Shown here one piece after another: positions 13,415-22,482 of a DNA stretch of 64,000 bases. The notes under the pieces are model-generated. The model made no database searches. It was not told the origin of the DNA and saw only the letters and a list, made by a program, of their open reading frames with translations. This stretch comes from Lentilactobacillus laojiaonis (GTDB taxonomy: Bacteria; Bacillota; Bacilli; Lactobacillales; Lactobacillaceae), in contig NZ_CP085278.1 of the NCBI RefSeq assembly GCF_020616595.1, positions 1 to 64,000 on the forward strand, written 5' to 3'. A program made the translations under genes and the position numbers. Each line of letters starts with the position of its first letter. Position 1 is the stretch's first letter.

Positions 13415-13440
13415 AATTTCACCCACCTTTTACAAATACT

Positions 13441-13446
13441 ATTATA
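13441..13446 (-). promoter_or_regulatory. Probable -10 box of the yaaA-recF-gyrBA promoter
   Basis: A perfect TATAAT on the minus strand, about 27 bases before the yaaA start. The -35 element is weak (TATACT at suitable spacing), so this is suggestive only. Confidence 0.4.
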
Positions 13447-13531
13447 CGCTCTTTTTATTTAAAAGTATACTTGCCAAGACAATCTAACGCGTTTATAGAC
13501 ACTTTAAGTAAAAACGATACTTTTATCCAAA

Positions 13532-13567
13532 AAACCATATTTTCCCTAAAAATTAAAAATATGGTTT
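13532..13567. repeat. Perfect 12-bp inverted repeat between yaaA and dnaN
   Basis: AAACCATATTTT (13532-13543) and AAAATATGGTTT (13556-13567) are separated by 12 bases. There is no T tract after it on the minus strand, so it need not be a terminator. It lies downstream of the dnaN terminator and upstream of yaaA. Confidence 0.7.
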
Positions 13568-13595
13568 ATTAAGCAAAAGTTACTAAAAAAAATTA

Positions 13596-13628
13596 AAACA
13601 GACAATCTAATTTTAGATTGTCTGTTTT
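13596..13628 (-). terminator. Terminator of dnaN
   Basis: AACAGACAATCTAA and TTAGATTGTCTGTT form a long perfect stem directly after the dnaN stop. A T-rich tail follows on the minus strand. Confidence 0.85.
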
Positions 13629-13632
13629 AGCA

Positions 13633-14772
13633 TTAGAAGGTTCTTATTGGAGTGATTAGTTGAATAAATTCTTCTCCATTTTCACTTGGCATCAAAGTAA
13701 ATGGACGTAATGGTGAAGTAAATTCAACATTAATAATAGTTTGCCCTAATGAACGAAGTGAATCTTTCATATAATCAGGATTAAATGAAATTTCGATTCC
13801 CTTACCTTCAACGCTAACCGCATCCAAGGATTCGTTCACGTTTCCGACATCTGGTGAATTACCATAAATTGTGACATTTTTATTGTTAGCATCAATAGTT
13901 AACTTAATAACGTTATTGCGTGATTCATGTGACAATAAAGAAGCTCGTTCAATTGCTGATAGCAAAGCCGAAGTTTCAAACTGAACTTTGGTATCAAATG
14001 AATCCGGAATTAGTCTAGATGTGTCAGGATAATTACCCTCTAACAAGCGAGAATAAAATAGAGTGTTATCGAACATAAATAAAGCTTGATTTTCATTGAT
14101 TGATAATTGAATTTCTTTTTGAGTTTCATCAAGCATTTTAGACAATTCGCTTAAACTTTTACCCGGAATTACAAAGTTATAATCCCCGTTGATTGGTTCA
14201 TTTAAGGTAACTTTGCGTTGACTTAAACGGTGGCTATCAGTAGCTACAGCTAATAGTTGACTATCTTTAATTAAGAAATGCACCCCTGTTAAAATGGGAC
14301 GACTTTCTTGATTAGAAACGGCAATAACTGTTTGACTAATAATTTCTTTAATTAAATCAGTATTAAGAGAAATCGTATCGTCGGTTTCAATTTCTGGTAA
14401 ATGTGGATAATTATTAGCATCTAATCCATTAATGGTAAATGAAGATTTACCAGAAGTAATTTTAGTTTGTAAATTATCCTCAACTTCTAGGGTCATGGTA
14501 TCCATTGGAAGTTTTTTAACAATATCAATAAAGAAACGAGCAGGTAATACAATCTCACCTGTGGATTCAATTGTTAATAAGTTATTCGGGTTAGTAACTG
14601 GAATGGTATGTTCAATAGAGATGTCTGCATTACTACCAGTTAAAATTAACCCTGAGTTGTCTGCTACTAACTTTAAACCAGTTAATATTGGAATAGTAGT
14701 TTTTGATGAAATAGCTCTGGAAACAGTTGTTAGACCTTTAATGAATTCAGTTCGATTAATAGAAAATTTCAT
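13633..14772 (-). CDS. dnaN: DNA polymerase III beta subunit (sliding clamp)
   Basis: Ring-shaped processivity factor that holds polymerase on DNA. Three clamp domains are recognisable: an N-terminal MKFSINRTEFIKGLTTVSRA, a central SQTVIAVSNQESRPILTGVHF, and a C-terminal end QLITPIRTF matching the usual L(I/L)(T/M)P(I/V)R motif. The 379 residues are typical. AGGAGAT lies eight bases before the ATG. It follows dnaA with the second part of the origin between them. Confidence 0.98.
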   Translation of the reverse strand: MKFSINRTEFIKGLTTVSRAISSKTTIPILTGLKLVADNSGLILTGSNADISIEHTIPVTNPNNLLTIESTGEIVLPARFFIDIVKKLPMDTMTLEVEDNLQTKITSGKSSFTINGLDANNYPHLPEIETDDTISLNTDLIKEIISQTVIAVSNQESRPILTGVHFLIKDSQLLAVATDSHRLSQRKVTLNEPINGDYNFVIPGKSLSELSKMLDETQKEIQLSINENQALFMFDNTLFYSRLLEGNYPDTSRLIPDSFDTKVQFETSALLSAIERASLLSHESRNNVIKLTIDANNKNVTIYGNSPDVGNVNESLDAVSVEGKGIEISFNPDYMKDSLRSLGQTIINVEFTSPLRPFTLMPSENGEEFIQLITPIRTF

Positions 14773-14811
14773 TTATCAATATCTCCTAAAATTTATTTAA
14801 TTTAATTAATA

Positions 14812-14938
14812 TAAATAAAGTAGTAATAGTAGGGCCTGTGGAAAATGTGGATAAATATGTTAATAACTAGGGTATCAATGGTTTAAGCATGTGGATAACC
14901 CTGTTGATAACTAGTGGAAAACTCACAACTTATCCACA
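14812..14938. other. oriC: Replication origin, incC-like part with unwinding element
   Basis: Between dnaA and dnaN lie DnaA boxes at 14930-14938 (TTATCCACA on the plus strand) and at 14890-14898 and 14846-14854 (perfect TGTGGATAA). Variants lie at 14902-14910 (TGTTGATAA), 14913-14921 and 14837-14845 (TGTGGAAAA). Reading toward dnaN, the last two tandem boxes are followed by a GC clamp (GGCCC, 14836-14832), then TACTATTACTAC (14831-14820) and an AT-rich tract. That order of boxes, GC clamp, DnaA-trios and AT-rich DNA is the known basal unwinding system of Bacillus subtilis. The trios read 3'-GAT AAT GAT on the plus strand, from 14829 to 14821. Confidence 0.88.
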
Positions 14939-16273
14939 TTACATTAACGACTTCTTCAAATAATTAACTTCTTTTTGAACATTGGGATCGTTTTTAATGA
15001 CCTCACCAATTTTTTCACAGGAGTGAATTACAGTCGTATGATCTTTACCACCAAATTCTTTACCAATTTTGGGTAAGGAATTATTAGTAAGTTCGCGTGA
15101 TAAATACATGGCAATCTGGCGGGGCATTACAATAGATTTAAGACGTTTTTTACCTTTGAGATCGTCGACGGTGACGTGAAAGTAATCGGCAACCTTAGTT
15201 TGAATATCAGCGATGGTTAATTCATGTTCTTCTTCTTCAATATTAAGACCTTTAAGAGATTCATAGACTAGATCAGTGGTAATCGGCGATTTTTTCAATT
15301 CCGCATACGCCTGAACTCGAGTTAAAGCACCTTCCAGTTCGCGAACGTTAGAATCAATTTGACCGGCAATATAACTTAAGGTCTCATTGGGAATATTTAG
15401 ATGGTCGGTTTCCGCCCGGTTTTTGAGAATCGCAATTCTAGTTTCTAAATCTGGTGGGGTAATGTCTACGGAAAGTCCCCAAGCGAATCGAGATACTAAG
15501 CGTTCTTGAAGCTTGGGAATTTCTTGAGGCATCCGGTCTGAAGTTAGCACAATTTGTTTCCCATTATTATATAGATCATTAAACGTATGGAAAAATTCTT
15601 CTTGTGTCCCTTCTTTATCGGCAAAAAATTGAATATCATCAACCATGAGGATATCCACATTGCGATATTCTTTGCGAAATTCTTCTGTTTTGTTGGTTTG
15701 AATGGCGTTAATAAAATCATTAGTGAAGGCCTCACTAGTAACGTATTTTACGTTAGTTTGTGGGTCATCGGTTAAACGTTTGTTACCGATTGCCTGCATC
15801 AAATGCGTTTTACCTAAACCAACTCCGCCATAGAAGAAAAGGGGATTATAGAGTTTTCCGGGCTCTTCTGAAACAATTAACGCAGCTGCATGCGCCATTT
15901 GGTTTCCTTTACCAATAATAAAGTTTTCGAAAGTGTAGTTGGGGTTTAGGTGAGTTTCTTTACTAAACACAAACTCACTATCACTATCGTCAATGGATTC
16001 ATCATTAGAAACTTGATGTTTAAGGTCATCTTCTAAAATGAATTTTGGTTCAATATTACTATTAGTAATGTTGTAAGCATATTTAATTAAACTAGGCGCC
16101 AATTGAGCTTCCCAGTAATCTTTATGAAGAACTGATGGCAATGCTAAGGTCAAAGTATTGTCATCAAAACTAACTGCGATGGCTGGTTTAATCCAAGAAT
16201 CATAGGTTAGCTTAGTTAAATCTTGTTGGAACATCTTTTGGATTTGTTCCCATAACGTTTCCATATCAATCAA
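14939..16273 (-). CDS. dnaA: Chromosomal replication initiator DnaA
   Basis: AAA+ initiator that binds the DnaA boxes on both sides of its own gene and opens the origin. Domain I is [12 protein letters not shown] onward. The AAA+ core has [13 protein letters not shown] (Walker A) and [10 protein letters not shown] (Walker B). The C-terminal domain IV has the DNA-contact signature [12 protein letters not shown]. The open frame runs upstream to 16351. The AGGGGG ribosome site sits seven bases before the TTG at 16273 and 16 bases before the ATG at 16264, so I prefer TTG (444 residues). The ATG would give 441. Expression is probably autoregulated through the boxes upstream. Confidence 0.97.
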   Translation of the reverse strand: MIDMETLWEQIQKMFQQDLTKLTYDSWIKPAIAVSFDDNTLTLALPSVLHKDYWEAQLAPSLIKYAYNITNSNIEPKFILEDDLKHQVSNDESIDDSDSEFVFSKETHLNPNYTFENFIIGKGNQMAHAAALIVSEEPGKLYNPLFFYGGVGLGKTHLMQAIGNKRLTDDPQTNVKYVTSEAFTNDFINAIQTNKTEEFRKEYRNVDILMVDDIQFFADKEGTQEEFFHTFNDLYNNGKQIVLTSDRMPQEIPKLQERLVSRFAWGLSVDITPPDLETRIAILKNRAETDHLNIPNETLSYIAGQIDSNVRELEGALTRVQAYAELKKSPITTDLVYESLKGLNIEEEEHELTIADIQTKVADYFHVTVDDLKGKKRLKSIVMPRQIAMYLSRELTNNSLPKIGKEFGGKDHTTVIHSCEKIGEVIKNDPNVQKEVNYLKKSLM

Positions 16274-16341
16274 GCGTTGGCCCCCTTCAAAAATATTCGA
16301 ACAATTAAGCACAAAAAATATTTTATCATCAATACAAATAG

Positions 16342-16690
16342 TTTTCCACAATCATTTTAGGGTTGTGGAAAAATGTTTCACAGGGTGGGAATAACTTTTT
16401 ATTTTGGCTGTGGATAAGTTGGGTGTGCGAATGATTTTAAAAGTTTTCCACAGGTTAATGTTGATAAAAATTTGTTGATATTAAAAGCTTTACTGCCTGT
16501 TGATAACTTTATGCACAGGGGAGTGATTTTATTTTTCAACACCTGTTAATATGTCCTTGGTTAGTGGATAAGATTGTGGATTGTAAAAATAAACCAAAAT
16601 GTTTTTCCACAAGAAACTGTTCATGAAACAAGATTTTATCCACAAACTTAAATCTTAAATTTTTAAATTATTATTTCATTGATTTAGGAT
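16342..16690. other. oriC: Replication origin, incAB-like DnaA-box cluster upstream of dnaA
   Basis: The gap between dnaA and rpmH holds no gene but many DnaA boxes. Perfect matches lie at 16409-16417 (TGTGGATAA) and 16636-16644 (TTATCCACA). One-mismatch forms lie at 16342-16350, 16444-16452 and 16603-16611 (TTTTCCACA), 16364-16372 (TGTGGAAAA), 16459-16467 and 16498-16506 (TGTTGATAA), 16509-16517 (TTATGCACA) and 16563-16571 (AGTGGATAA). An AT-rich stretch follows at 16645-16690. Boxes in both orientations on this side and a second cluster beyond dnaA match the bipartite origins of Firmicutes. Confidence 0.85.
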
Positions 16691-16775
16691 ATGTGATATC
16701 ATATTCCAGTAATGCATTTGAAGATAAAAATAAATCTTTAATCAGAATCCCTAAATAAAGGAGGGTTATTGAATT

Positions 16776-16910
16776 ATGAAAAGAACTTACCAACCAAAGA
16801 AGCGTCACCGTGCCCGTGTTCATGGCTTCCGTAAACGAATGAGTACCAGTGATGGTCGTAAAGTGTTAGCACGCCGACGTCAAAAAGGCAGAAAATCATT
16901 AACTGCATAG
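16776..16910 (+). CDS. rpmH: 50S ribosomal protein L34
   Basis: Smallest large-subunit protein, 44 residues: it opens [18 protein letters not shown] and contains [17 protein letters not shown], a complete match to the family. AAGGAGG lies about ten bases before the ATG. It sits between the origin and rnpA, as in nearly all bacteria, and is followed by a terminator that separates it from rnpA. Confidence 0.98.
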   Translation: MKRTYQPKKRHRARVHGFRKRMSTSDGRKVLARRRQKGRKSLTA

Positions 16911-16912
16911 AC

Positions 16913-16941
16913 AGACCACTGACCTATTCAGTGGTCTTTTT
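16913..16941 (+). terminator. Terminator between rpmH and rnpA
   Basis: AGACCACTGA (16913-16922), loop CCTAT and TCAGTGGTCT (16928-16937), followed by TTTTTC. It probably lowers rnpA expression relative to the abundant L34. Confidence 0.85.
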
Positions 16942-16973
16942 CATTACAATTAAAATTATTTCGGAGATAAGTT

Positions 16974-17330
16974 ATGCGAAAATCCTATCGAGTTAAAAAG
17001 GAAGCCGATTTTCAAAAGGTTTTCGAAACTCACAATTCAATCGCTAATCGACAATTTATAATTTATAAACTTGATAAACCAAATCAGAAACATTTTAGAG
17101 TGGGAATTTCAGTAGGTAAAAAAATTGGGAATGCAGTTCATCGTAACTGGGTAAAACGAAGAATTCGCCAATCACTACTTGAATTAAAACCAGAATTAAA
17201 AAATGATGTTGATTTTATCATTATTGCAAGACCATCAACCGACCAGATGTCTATGGCCGATATTAAATCTGGTTTAACTCACGCCTTAAATTTAGCTAAT
17301 TTAATAGAACAAAACGATAGTGAGGATTAA
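16974..17330 (+). CDS. rnpA: Ribonuclease P protein component
   Basis: Protein cofactor of RNase P, which trims the 5' ends of precursor tRNAs. It begins MRKSYRVKKEADFQKVF and carries the RNR signature region NAVHRNWVKRRIRQSL, then DFIIIARPS. The 118 residues are typical. GGAGAT lies before the ATG. It is followed at once by yidC, whose TTG start is four bases beyond the rnpA stop. Confidence 0.97.
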   Translation: MRKSYRVKKEADFQKVFETHNSIANRQFIIYKLDKPNQKHFRVGISVGKKIGNAVHRNWVKRRIRQSLLELKPELKNDVDFIIIARPSTDQMSMADIKSGLTHALNLANLIEQNDSED

Positions 17331-17334
17331 TCAA

Positions 17335-18171
17335 TTGAATAAGAGATTAAAAAAGATTTTGACTTTTGCTTCCATACTTAGTATTGCTGTATTTCTTTCG
17401 GCCTGTGGTACCTCGCCGATTACTGAACATAGTACGGGAATTTGGGACGGATTAATTGTTTTGAACTTCTCTAGAGCAATTATTTGGTTATCCAGTTTCT
17501 TTAACCATAATTATGGCGTGGGAATTATAATCTTTACAATCATTGTAAGAATTATTTTATTACCACTAATGATTTTACAAACTAGAAGTATGCGTAAAAC
17601 CCAAGAAATTCAGCCACAACTTAAAGCTTTACAAGCTAAATATTCTTCTCGTGATACAGAAACTATGCAAAAATTACAAGAAGAACAACGTAAACTTTAT
17701 GCTGAAGCCGGAGTTAATCCGGTTGCGGGATGTCTTCCTTTATTAATCCAATTGCCAATTATTTTTGCGTTGTATCAAGCAATTTTAAGAACTCATATTT
17801 TAAGAACTGGACACTTTTTATGGTTACAATTAGGGGCTAAAGATCCTTACTACATCTTACCGATTTTGGCCGCTTTATTTACCTTCCTAAGTTCATGGTT
17901 AAATGTTAAATCTCAACCTGAGTCAAATTCAATGACTACCATGATGACTATTGGAATGCCAGTTATTATTTTCTTCACGGCTTTAAATGTTCCATCCGCC
18001 CTATCACTTTATTGGGTAGTTACGAATGCGTTCCAAGTTTGTCAAACTTTAATTATTCAAAACCCTTGGAAAATTAATCGCGAACGCGAACAAAAAGAAA
18101 ATGAAGAAAAAACACGTCAAAAAGCAATTGAAAAAGCTAAACGCAAAGCCCTTAAGGGAAAACGCAAATAA
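17335..18171 (+). CDS. yidC: YidC/OxaA membrane protein insertase (lipoprotein form)
   Basis: Inserts membrane proteins with or without Sec. The N-terminus is a lipoprotein signal with lipobox LSAC (ILSIAVFLSACG), usual for Gram-positive YidC1. The insertase core has membrane segments at about 55-75, 125-150, 170-190 and 205-235. It includes the positively charged TIIVRIILLPLMILQ helix and GCLPLLIQLPIIFALYQA. A basic K/R/E-rich tail ends the protein. The open frame starts at 17320, but the TTG at 17335 follows GAGG by nine bases and gives 278 residues. It is cotranscribed with rnpA and ends at a terminator. Confidence 0.95.
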   Translation: MNKRLKKILTFASILSIAVFLSACGTSPITEHSTGIWDGLIVLNFSRAIIWLSSFFNHNYGVGIIIFTIIVRIILLPLMILQTRSMRKTQEIQPQLKALQAKYSSRDTETMQKLQEEQRKLYAEAGVNPVAGCLPLLIQLPIIFALYQAILRTHILRTGHFLWLQLGAKDPYYILPILAALFTFLSSWLNVKSQPESNSMTTMMTIGMPVIIFFTALNVPSALSLYWVVTNAFQVCQTLIIQNPWKINREREQKENEEKTRQKAIEKAKRKALKGKRK

Positions 18172-18206
18172 AAAGAGTAACCAATTAAATTTGGTTGCTC
18201 TTTTTT
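18172..18206 (+). terminator. Terminator of rnpA-yidC
   Basis: AAAGAGTAACCAA and TTGGTTGCTCTTT pair (one wobble) and are followed by a T run. Confidence 0.85.
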
Positions 18207-18220
18207 ATTTATAGTATAAT
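18191..18220 (+). promoter_or_regulatory. Promoter of jag
   Basis: TTGGTT (18191-18196), an 18-base spacer and perfect TATAAT (18215-18220). The -35 lies in the right arm of the preceding terminator. Confidence 0.55.
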
Positions 18221-18260
18221 TGAATTTGTGAAAAACAAATTAAAGGGGAATCTTTTCAAA

Positions 18261-18941
18261 ATGACAATTTATAAGGGTAGAACAGTTATGGAAGCAATTG
18301 CGACTGCGTTAGATTATCTCAATGTTAAACGAGATAATGTCGAAGTTAAAATTATTCAAGAGGGTCGCAATGGATTTTTAGGCATTGGTAAAAAACCAGC
18401 GATCATTGACGTAACTGAATTGGAATCAAATCTAAAAGTAGATACACTTGTAAATTCACCAATGAAAGATTCCTTAGAAGTAGTAGATGTGGATAAATTA
18501 GTTAAAGAATTACAGGCCTATTTAACTTCAGTAATTGAAAAAATGGGTTTTGAGCCACAATTAGTAGCCGAGGTCCAACACACCAAAGATATTTATATTG
18601 ATATTGTGGTCCAAGAAAGAAGCCGGCTAATTGGACACCATGGAAAAACTATTAACGCCTTACAAGGACTAGGACAAATTTTTATTAATCGAAGTGGCGG
18701 GAAGAATATTAATCTAATTTTAGATTCGGCCAACTATCGAGCTAAACGCCGGGATGCCCTAATTCAATTAGCTGATAAAACGGCGCGAAACGCCATTGCA
18801 AATGGTAAGCCTATTTATCTAAATCCGATGAATGCTAACGAACGAAAAATTATTCATAATTCCTTAAAAACCAATCAACACGTGACCTCATATTCAACTG
18901 GCAAGGAGCCTCGCCGGGTGATTGTGGTCGTTCCAAGATAA
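18261..18941 (+). CDS. jag: Jag/KhpB RNA-binding protein
   Basis: RNA-binding protein that usually works with KhpA and influences cell division and wall growth in streptococci and lactobacilli. The Jag N-terminal domain (TIYKGRTVMEAIATAL, GFLGIGKKPA) is followed by a linker, a KH domain (RLIGHHGKTINALQ) and an R3H domain (MNANERKIIHNSL, TGKEPRRVIVV). The open frame starts at 18195 inside the terminator. The ATG at 18261, after AAAGGGGA, gives 226 residues beginning at the conserved MTIYKG. It is separated from yidC by a terminator and has its own promoter. Confidence 0.95.
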   Translation: MTIYKGRTVMEAIATALDYLNVKRDNVEVKIIQEGRNGFLGIGKKPAIIDVTELESNLKVDTLVNSPMKDSLEVVDVDKLVKELQAYLTSVIEKMGFEPQLVAEVQHTKDIYIDIVVQERSRLIGHHGKTINALQGLGQIFINRSGGKNINLILDSANYRAKRRDALIQLADKTARNAIANGKPIYLNPMNANERKIIHNSLKTNQHVTSYSTGKEPRRVIVVVPR

Positions 18942-18943
18942 TA

Positions 18944-19057
18944 TTGACAAATTAAGAACTTTTGTTATTATATAACTAATCATTCTTATCTTAACTTAGA
19001 TGAAGTAGTGAAAGTGCTTTGTCCACGTAAATATGCGTGGAGTGGGCACTTTTTTTG
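18944..19057 (+). promoter_or_regulatory. mnmE promoter and leader containing an internal terminator
   Basis: TTGACA at 18944-18949 is followed by AT-rich -10 candidates at 18967-18974. About 45 bases into the transcript is a strong hairpin: the outer stem AAAGTGC (19011-19017) pairs with GCACTTT (19046-19052), enclosing TCCACG/CGTGGA. It ends in a T run (19050-19056). This terminator stands before mnmE, whose ribosome site is at about 19083. The leader therefore looks like an attenuator or a short separate RNA. Confidence 0.7.
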
Positions 19058-19095
19058 TATTCTAAATGATTATTTGTGCGAGAGGAGATACATTT

Positions 19096-20490
19096 ATGGT
19101 TCTAACAACGACTGAATTTGATACAATCGCTGCGATTTCAACACCTGTAGGCCAGGGAGGAATTTCGATTATTCGTATTAGTGGTGATGATGCTATCAAG
19201 GTTGCCAAAAATTTATATCGTGGTAAAAATTTGGATAAAGTGGAAACTAACACCATTAACTATGGACATATTATTGATCCAGAAACTCAAAAAACAGTTG
19301 ATGAAGTAATGCTTTCAGTTATGCGTGCACCAAAAACTTATACTAAAGAAGATATTATTGAAATTAATTGTCATGGTGGGATTATTGCTACAAATAAAAT
19401 TTTACAATTGGCATTAAGTTATGGGGCTAGAATGGCCGAACCTGGTGAATTTACTAAACGGGCCTTTTTAAATGGTCGAATTGATTTATCACAATCTGAA
19501 GCGGTTATGGATTTAATCGAAGCCAAAACCGATCGTTCAATGAAGGTAGCGCTAAATCAGTTAGATGGAAATTTATCACATTTAATCAAACAACTTCGTC
19601 AAGACATTTTAGATGTATTGGCTCAAGTTGAGGTAAATATCGACTACCCTGAATATGATGATGTAGAAACTATGACTAGTCAGTTATTGTTGAATAAGGC
19701 TACTCAAGTCAAAGCTAGTGTAGAGCAGTTACTACAAACCGCAAACCAAGGTAAAATTTTACGGGATGGTTTAGCTACTTCCATTATTGGTCGTCCCAAT
19801 GTTGGTAAATCCAGTTTGCTAAATCATCTAATCCATGAAGATAAGGCGATCGTGACTGATGTTCCCGGAACGACTCGGGATGTTTTGGAAGAATATGTGA
19901 ATGTTAAAGGAGTTCCGTTAAAACTAATTGATACGGCTGGAATTCGAGAAACCGACGATACGGTTGAAAAAATCGGAGTAGAACGGTCTCGAAAAGCTAT
20001 TGATATGTCGGATTTAGTCTTACTAGTACTAAATTCTAGCGAAGCTTTAACTAAAGAAGATTTGGAACTAATTGATTTAACCAAAGATAAACAACGTATT
20101 ATTGTTTTAAATAAAACCGATTTACCGGCTAAATTAGATTTAGCTAAAGTTAAACAACTTACTCAAAGTAAAAACATTATTTCCACTTCAGCCATTGAAG
20201 CTGACGGTTTAAAACAGTTAGAAGAAGTTATTGCCCACATGTTTTTTAATGAAGGCATTGAAAATAGTCAAAATGATGTAGTGGTTACTAATGCACGTCA
20301 CATTGGGCTATTGAATCAAGCTAAACAAGCTTTAGATGAAGTAATTAGTGGATTAAGTGCGGGATTACCCGTTGACTTAGTACAAATTGATATGACTAGA
20401 TGCTGGGAATTATTAGGTGAAATTACTGGTGATAGTTATCAAGATGAATTACTGGATCAATTATTTAGCCAATTTTGTCTAGGAAAATAA
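19096..20490 (+). CDS. mnmE: tRNA modification GTPase MnmE
   Basis: With MnmG it installs the aminomethyl-type modification on wobble uridine 34 of certain tRNAs. It has an N-terminal tetrahydrofolate-binding domain ([19 protein letters not shown]), a helical domain, an inserted G domain with [16 protein letters not shown] and NKTD, and the C-terminal CLGK whose cysteine is characteristic. The G domain also contains [13 protein letters not shown]. The frame opens at 19066. The ATG at 19096 has AGGAG eight bases upstream and gives 464 residues. It is followed closely by mnmG. Confidence 0.97.
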   Translation: MVLTTTEFDTIAAISTPVGQGGISIIRISGDDAIKVAKNLYRGKNLDKVETNTINYGHIIDPETQKTVDEVMLSVMRAPKTYTKEDIIEINCHGGIIATNKILQLALSYGARMAEPGEFTKRAFLNGRIDLSQSEAVMDLIEAKTDRSMKVALNQLDGNLSHLIKQLRQDILDVLAQVEVNIDYPEYDDVETMTSQLLLNKATQVKASVEQLLQTANQGKILRDGLATSIIGRPNVGKSSLLNHLIHEDKAIVTDVPGTTRDVLEEYVNVKGVPLKLIDTAGIRETDDTVEKIGVERSRKAIDMSDLVLLVLNSSEALTKEDLELIDLTKDKQRIIVLNKTDLPAKLDLAKVKQLTQSKNIISTSAIEADGLKQLEEVIAHMFFNEGIENSQNDVVVTNARHIGLLNQAKQALDEVISGLSAGLPVDLVQIDMTRCWELLGEITGDSYQDELLDQLFSQFCLGK

Positions 20491-20511
20491 TTGACCAATT
20501 GGAGGAAAACA

Positions 20512-22443
20512 GTGAAAAGTTTACAAGTTAGTGATGTTAAGCAAACCTATCGTGCTGAAGATTATGACGTTGTCGTAGTTGGTGCTGGTCATGCTGGTAG
20601 TGAAGCCGCATTAGCTGCCGCACGAATGGGTAATAAAACTTTATTAGTAACAATTAATTTAGATATGGTAGCTTTTATGCCATGTAATCCATCCATTGGA
20701 GGCCCTGCTAAAGGAACCGTAGTTCGCGAAATCGATGCTTTGGGTGGAGAAATGGGTAAAAACATTGATAAAACCTATGTTCAAATGCGGATGCTAAACA
20801 CCGGAAAAGGTCCGGCAGTTCAAGCTTTACGTGCTCAAGCTGATAAGCATGCTTACCATGCCGAAATGAAAAAGACGATTGAAAAAGAACCTAATTTGAC
20901 TTTACGCCAAGGAATTGTGGATTCGCTAATTGTCGAAGATGGCGAATGTAAAGGAGTTATCACTAATACTGGTGCTAGATACTATGCCAAAGCGGTTGTA
21001 ATTTGTGCAGGAACGGCAGCACGAGGAAAGATTATTATTGGTGAATTAATGTATGCTTCTGGCCCCAATAATTCCCAACCAGCGGAAAAATTATCCGAAA
21101 ATTTAGCCGATCTAGGCTTTGATTTGGAACGTTTTAAAACGGGAACTCCTCCACGAGTAGATGGTAATACCATTGATTATGCTAAGACAGAAGAACAACC
21201 GGGAGACGAACACCCTAATCACTTTAGTTATGAAAACTCTGATGACGATTATTTAGCTGTTAAGAATCAATTGTCATGCTGGTTAACTTATACTAATAAG
21301 AAAACTCATGAAATTATTCGTGAGAATTTAGATCGAGCACCAATGTTTACCGGTGTTATTGAAGGGGTCGGACCTAGATATTGTCCATCAATTGAGGATA
21401 AAATTGTTCGATTTGCTGATAAAGATCGCCACCAATTATTCTTAGAACCTGAAGGCCGTAATACTGATGAATGGTATGTTCAAGGACTATCTACCTCGAT
21501 GCCCGAAGAAGTGCAACAAGATATTGTCCACTCCATTGCTGGCTTAGAAAATGCGCAAATGATGCGTCCAGGTTATGCAATTGAATATGATGTGGTTGCA
21601 CCTTACCAATTAAAACCATCCCTAGAAACTAAGGTAGTTAAAAACTTATTTACGGCGGGCCAAACTAATGGTACTTCTGGTTATGAAGAAGCAGCTGGCC
21701 AAGGAATTATCGCCGGAATTAATGCTGGTTTACGAGCTCAAGGTAAGGCACCGTTTGTGCTAAAACGTGATGAAGCTTATATTGGGGTTATGATTGATGA
21801 TTTAGTTACTAAGGGAACTAATGAACCTTATCGTTTACTAACTAGTCGAGCTGAATACCGTTTACTATTAAGAAATGATAATGCGGATATGCGTTTAACT
21901 GAAAAAGGTCATGAATTAGGCCTAATTTCAGATGAACGTTATAATCAATTTATCCAAAAACGAACTATGATTGAAGATGAATTAGCTCGTTTAGATAATA
22001 TTCGTATCAAACCAAGTGACGAAGTAAATACCTTTGTAGAACAATTTGGTGATAAACCTCTTAAAGACGGTATTTTAGCTTCAGTCTTTTTACGTCGACC
22101 ATACGTTACTTATGATATTTTAATGCAATATATTCCAGCTTCAGATGTTGAATTACCAGCTCGCGTAATTGAGCAAATTGAAATTCGTACGAAGTATGCG
22201 GGATACATTGCTAAAGCAGAAGCTAATGTTGAACGGATGAAGAAAATGGAAGCTAAGAAAATTCCAGAAAATATTGACTATGATGCTATTGATGGAATTG
22301 CCACTGAAGCTCATCAAAAATTAAAGAAAATTATGCCAGAAACTCTAGCACAAGCCTCACGAATTAGTGGAGTTAACCCTTCCGATATCGCGATTTTAAG
22401 TGTTTATATCAAACAAGGAAAAATTGCTAAAGTAACTGAATAA
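20512..22443 (+). CDS. mnmG: tRNA uridine 5-carboxymethylaminomethyl modification enzyme MnmG (GidA)
   Basis: FAD-dependent partner of MnmE. The N-terminal dinucleotide-binding motif [17 protein letters not shown] is followed by [13 protein letters not shown], the family signatures [11 protein letters not shown] and [14 protein letters not shown], and a helical C-terminal domain. The open frame reaches upstream to 20491, but GTG at 20512 follows GGAGG by six bases. This gives 643 residues, close to the usual length. The start lies 21 bases after the mnmE stop, so the two are an operon. Confidence 0.97.
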   Translation: MKSLQVSDVKQTYRAEDYDVVVVGAGHAGSEAALAAARMGNKTLLVTINLDMVAFMPCNPSIGGPAKGTVVREIDALGGEMGKNIDKTYVQMRMLNTGKGPAVQALRAQADKHAYHAEMKKTIEKEPNLTLRQGIVDSLIVEDGECKGVITNTGARYYAKAVVICAGTAARGKIIIGELMYASGPNNSQPAEKLSENLADLGFDLERFKTGTPPRVDGNTIDYAKTEEQPGDEHPNHFSYENSDDDYLAVKNQLSCWLTYTNKKTHEIIRENLDRAPMFTGVIEGVGPRYCPSIEDKIVRFADKDRHQLFLEPEGRNTDEWYVQGLSTSMPEEVQQDIVHSIAGLENAQMMRPGYAIEYDVVAPYQLKPSLETKVVKNLFTAGQTNGTSGYEEAAGQGIIAGINAGLRAQGKAPFVLKRDEAYIGVMIDDLVTKGTNEPYRLLTSRAEYRLLLRNDNADMRLTEKGHELGLISDERYNQFIQKRTMIEDELARLDNIRIKPSDEVNTFVEQFGDKPLKDGILASVFLRRPYVTYDILMQYIPASDVELPARVIEQIEIRTKYAGYIAKAEANVERMKKMEAKKIPENIDYDAIDGIATEAHQKLKKIMPETLAQASRISGVNPSDIAILSVYIKQGKIAKVTE

Positions 22444-22445
22444 AT

Positions 22446-22482
22446 AAAAAGATCTAGCTAATTAATTAGCTAGATCTTTTTT
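22446..22482. terminator. Bidirectional terminator between mnmG and the drug exporter gene
   Basis: AAAAAGATCTAGCTAATT pairs perfectly with AATTAGCTAGATCTTTTT, giving A and T tracts on each side. It serves converging genes. Confidence 0.9.

Noticed and set aside
14432-14800. A 122-residue plus-strand frame opposite dnaN
   Set aside because: It is the antisense of a conserved clamp gene, has no ribosome site and runs into the origin region.
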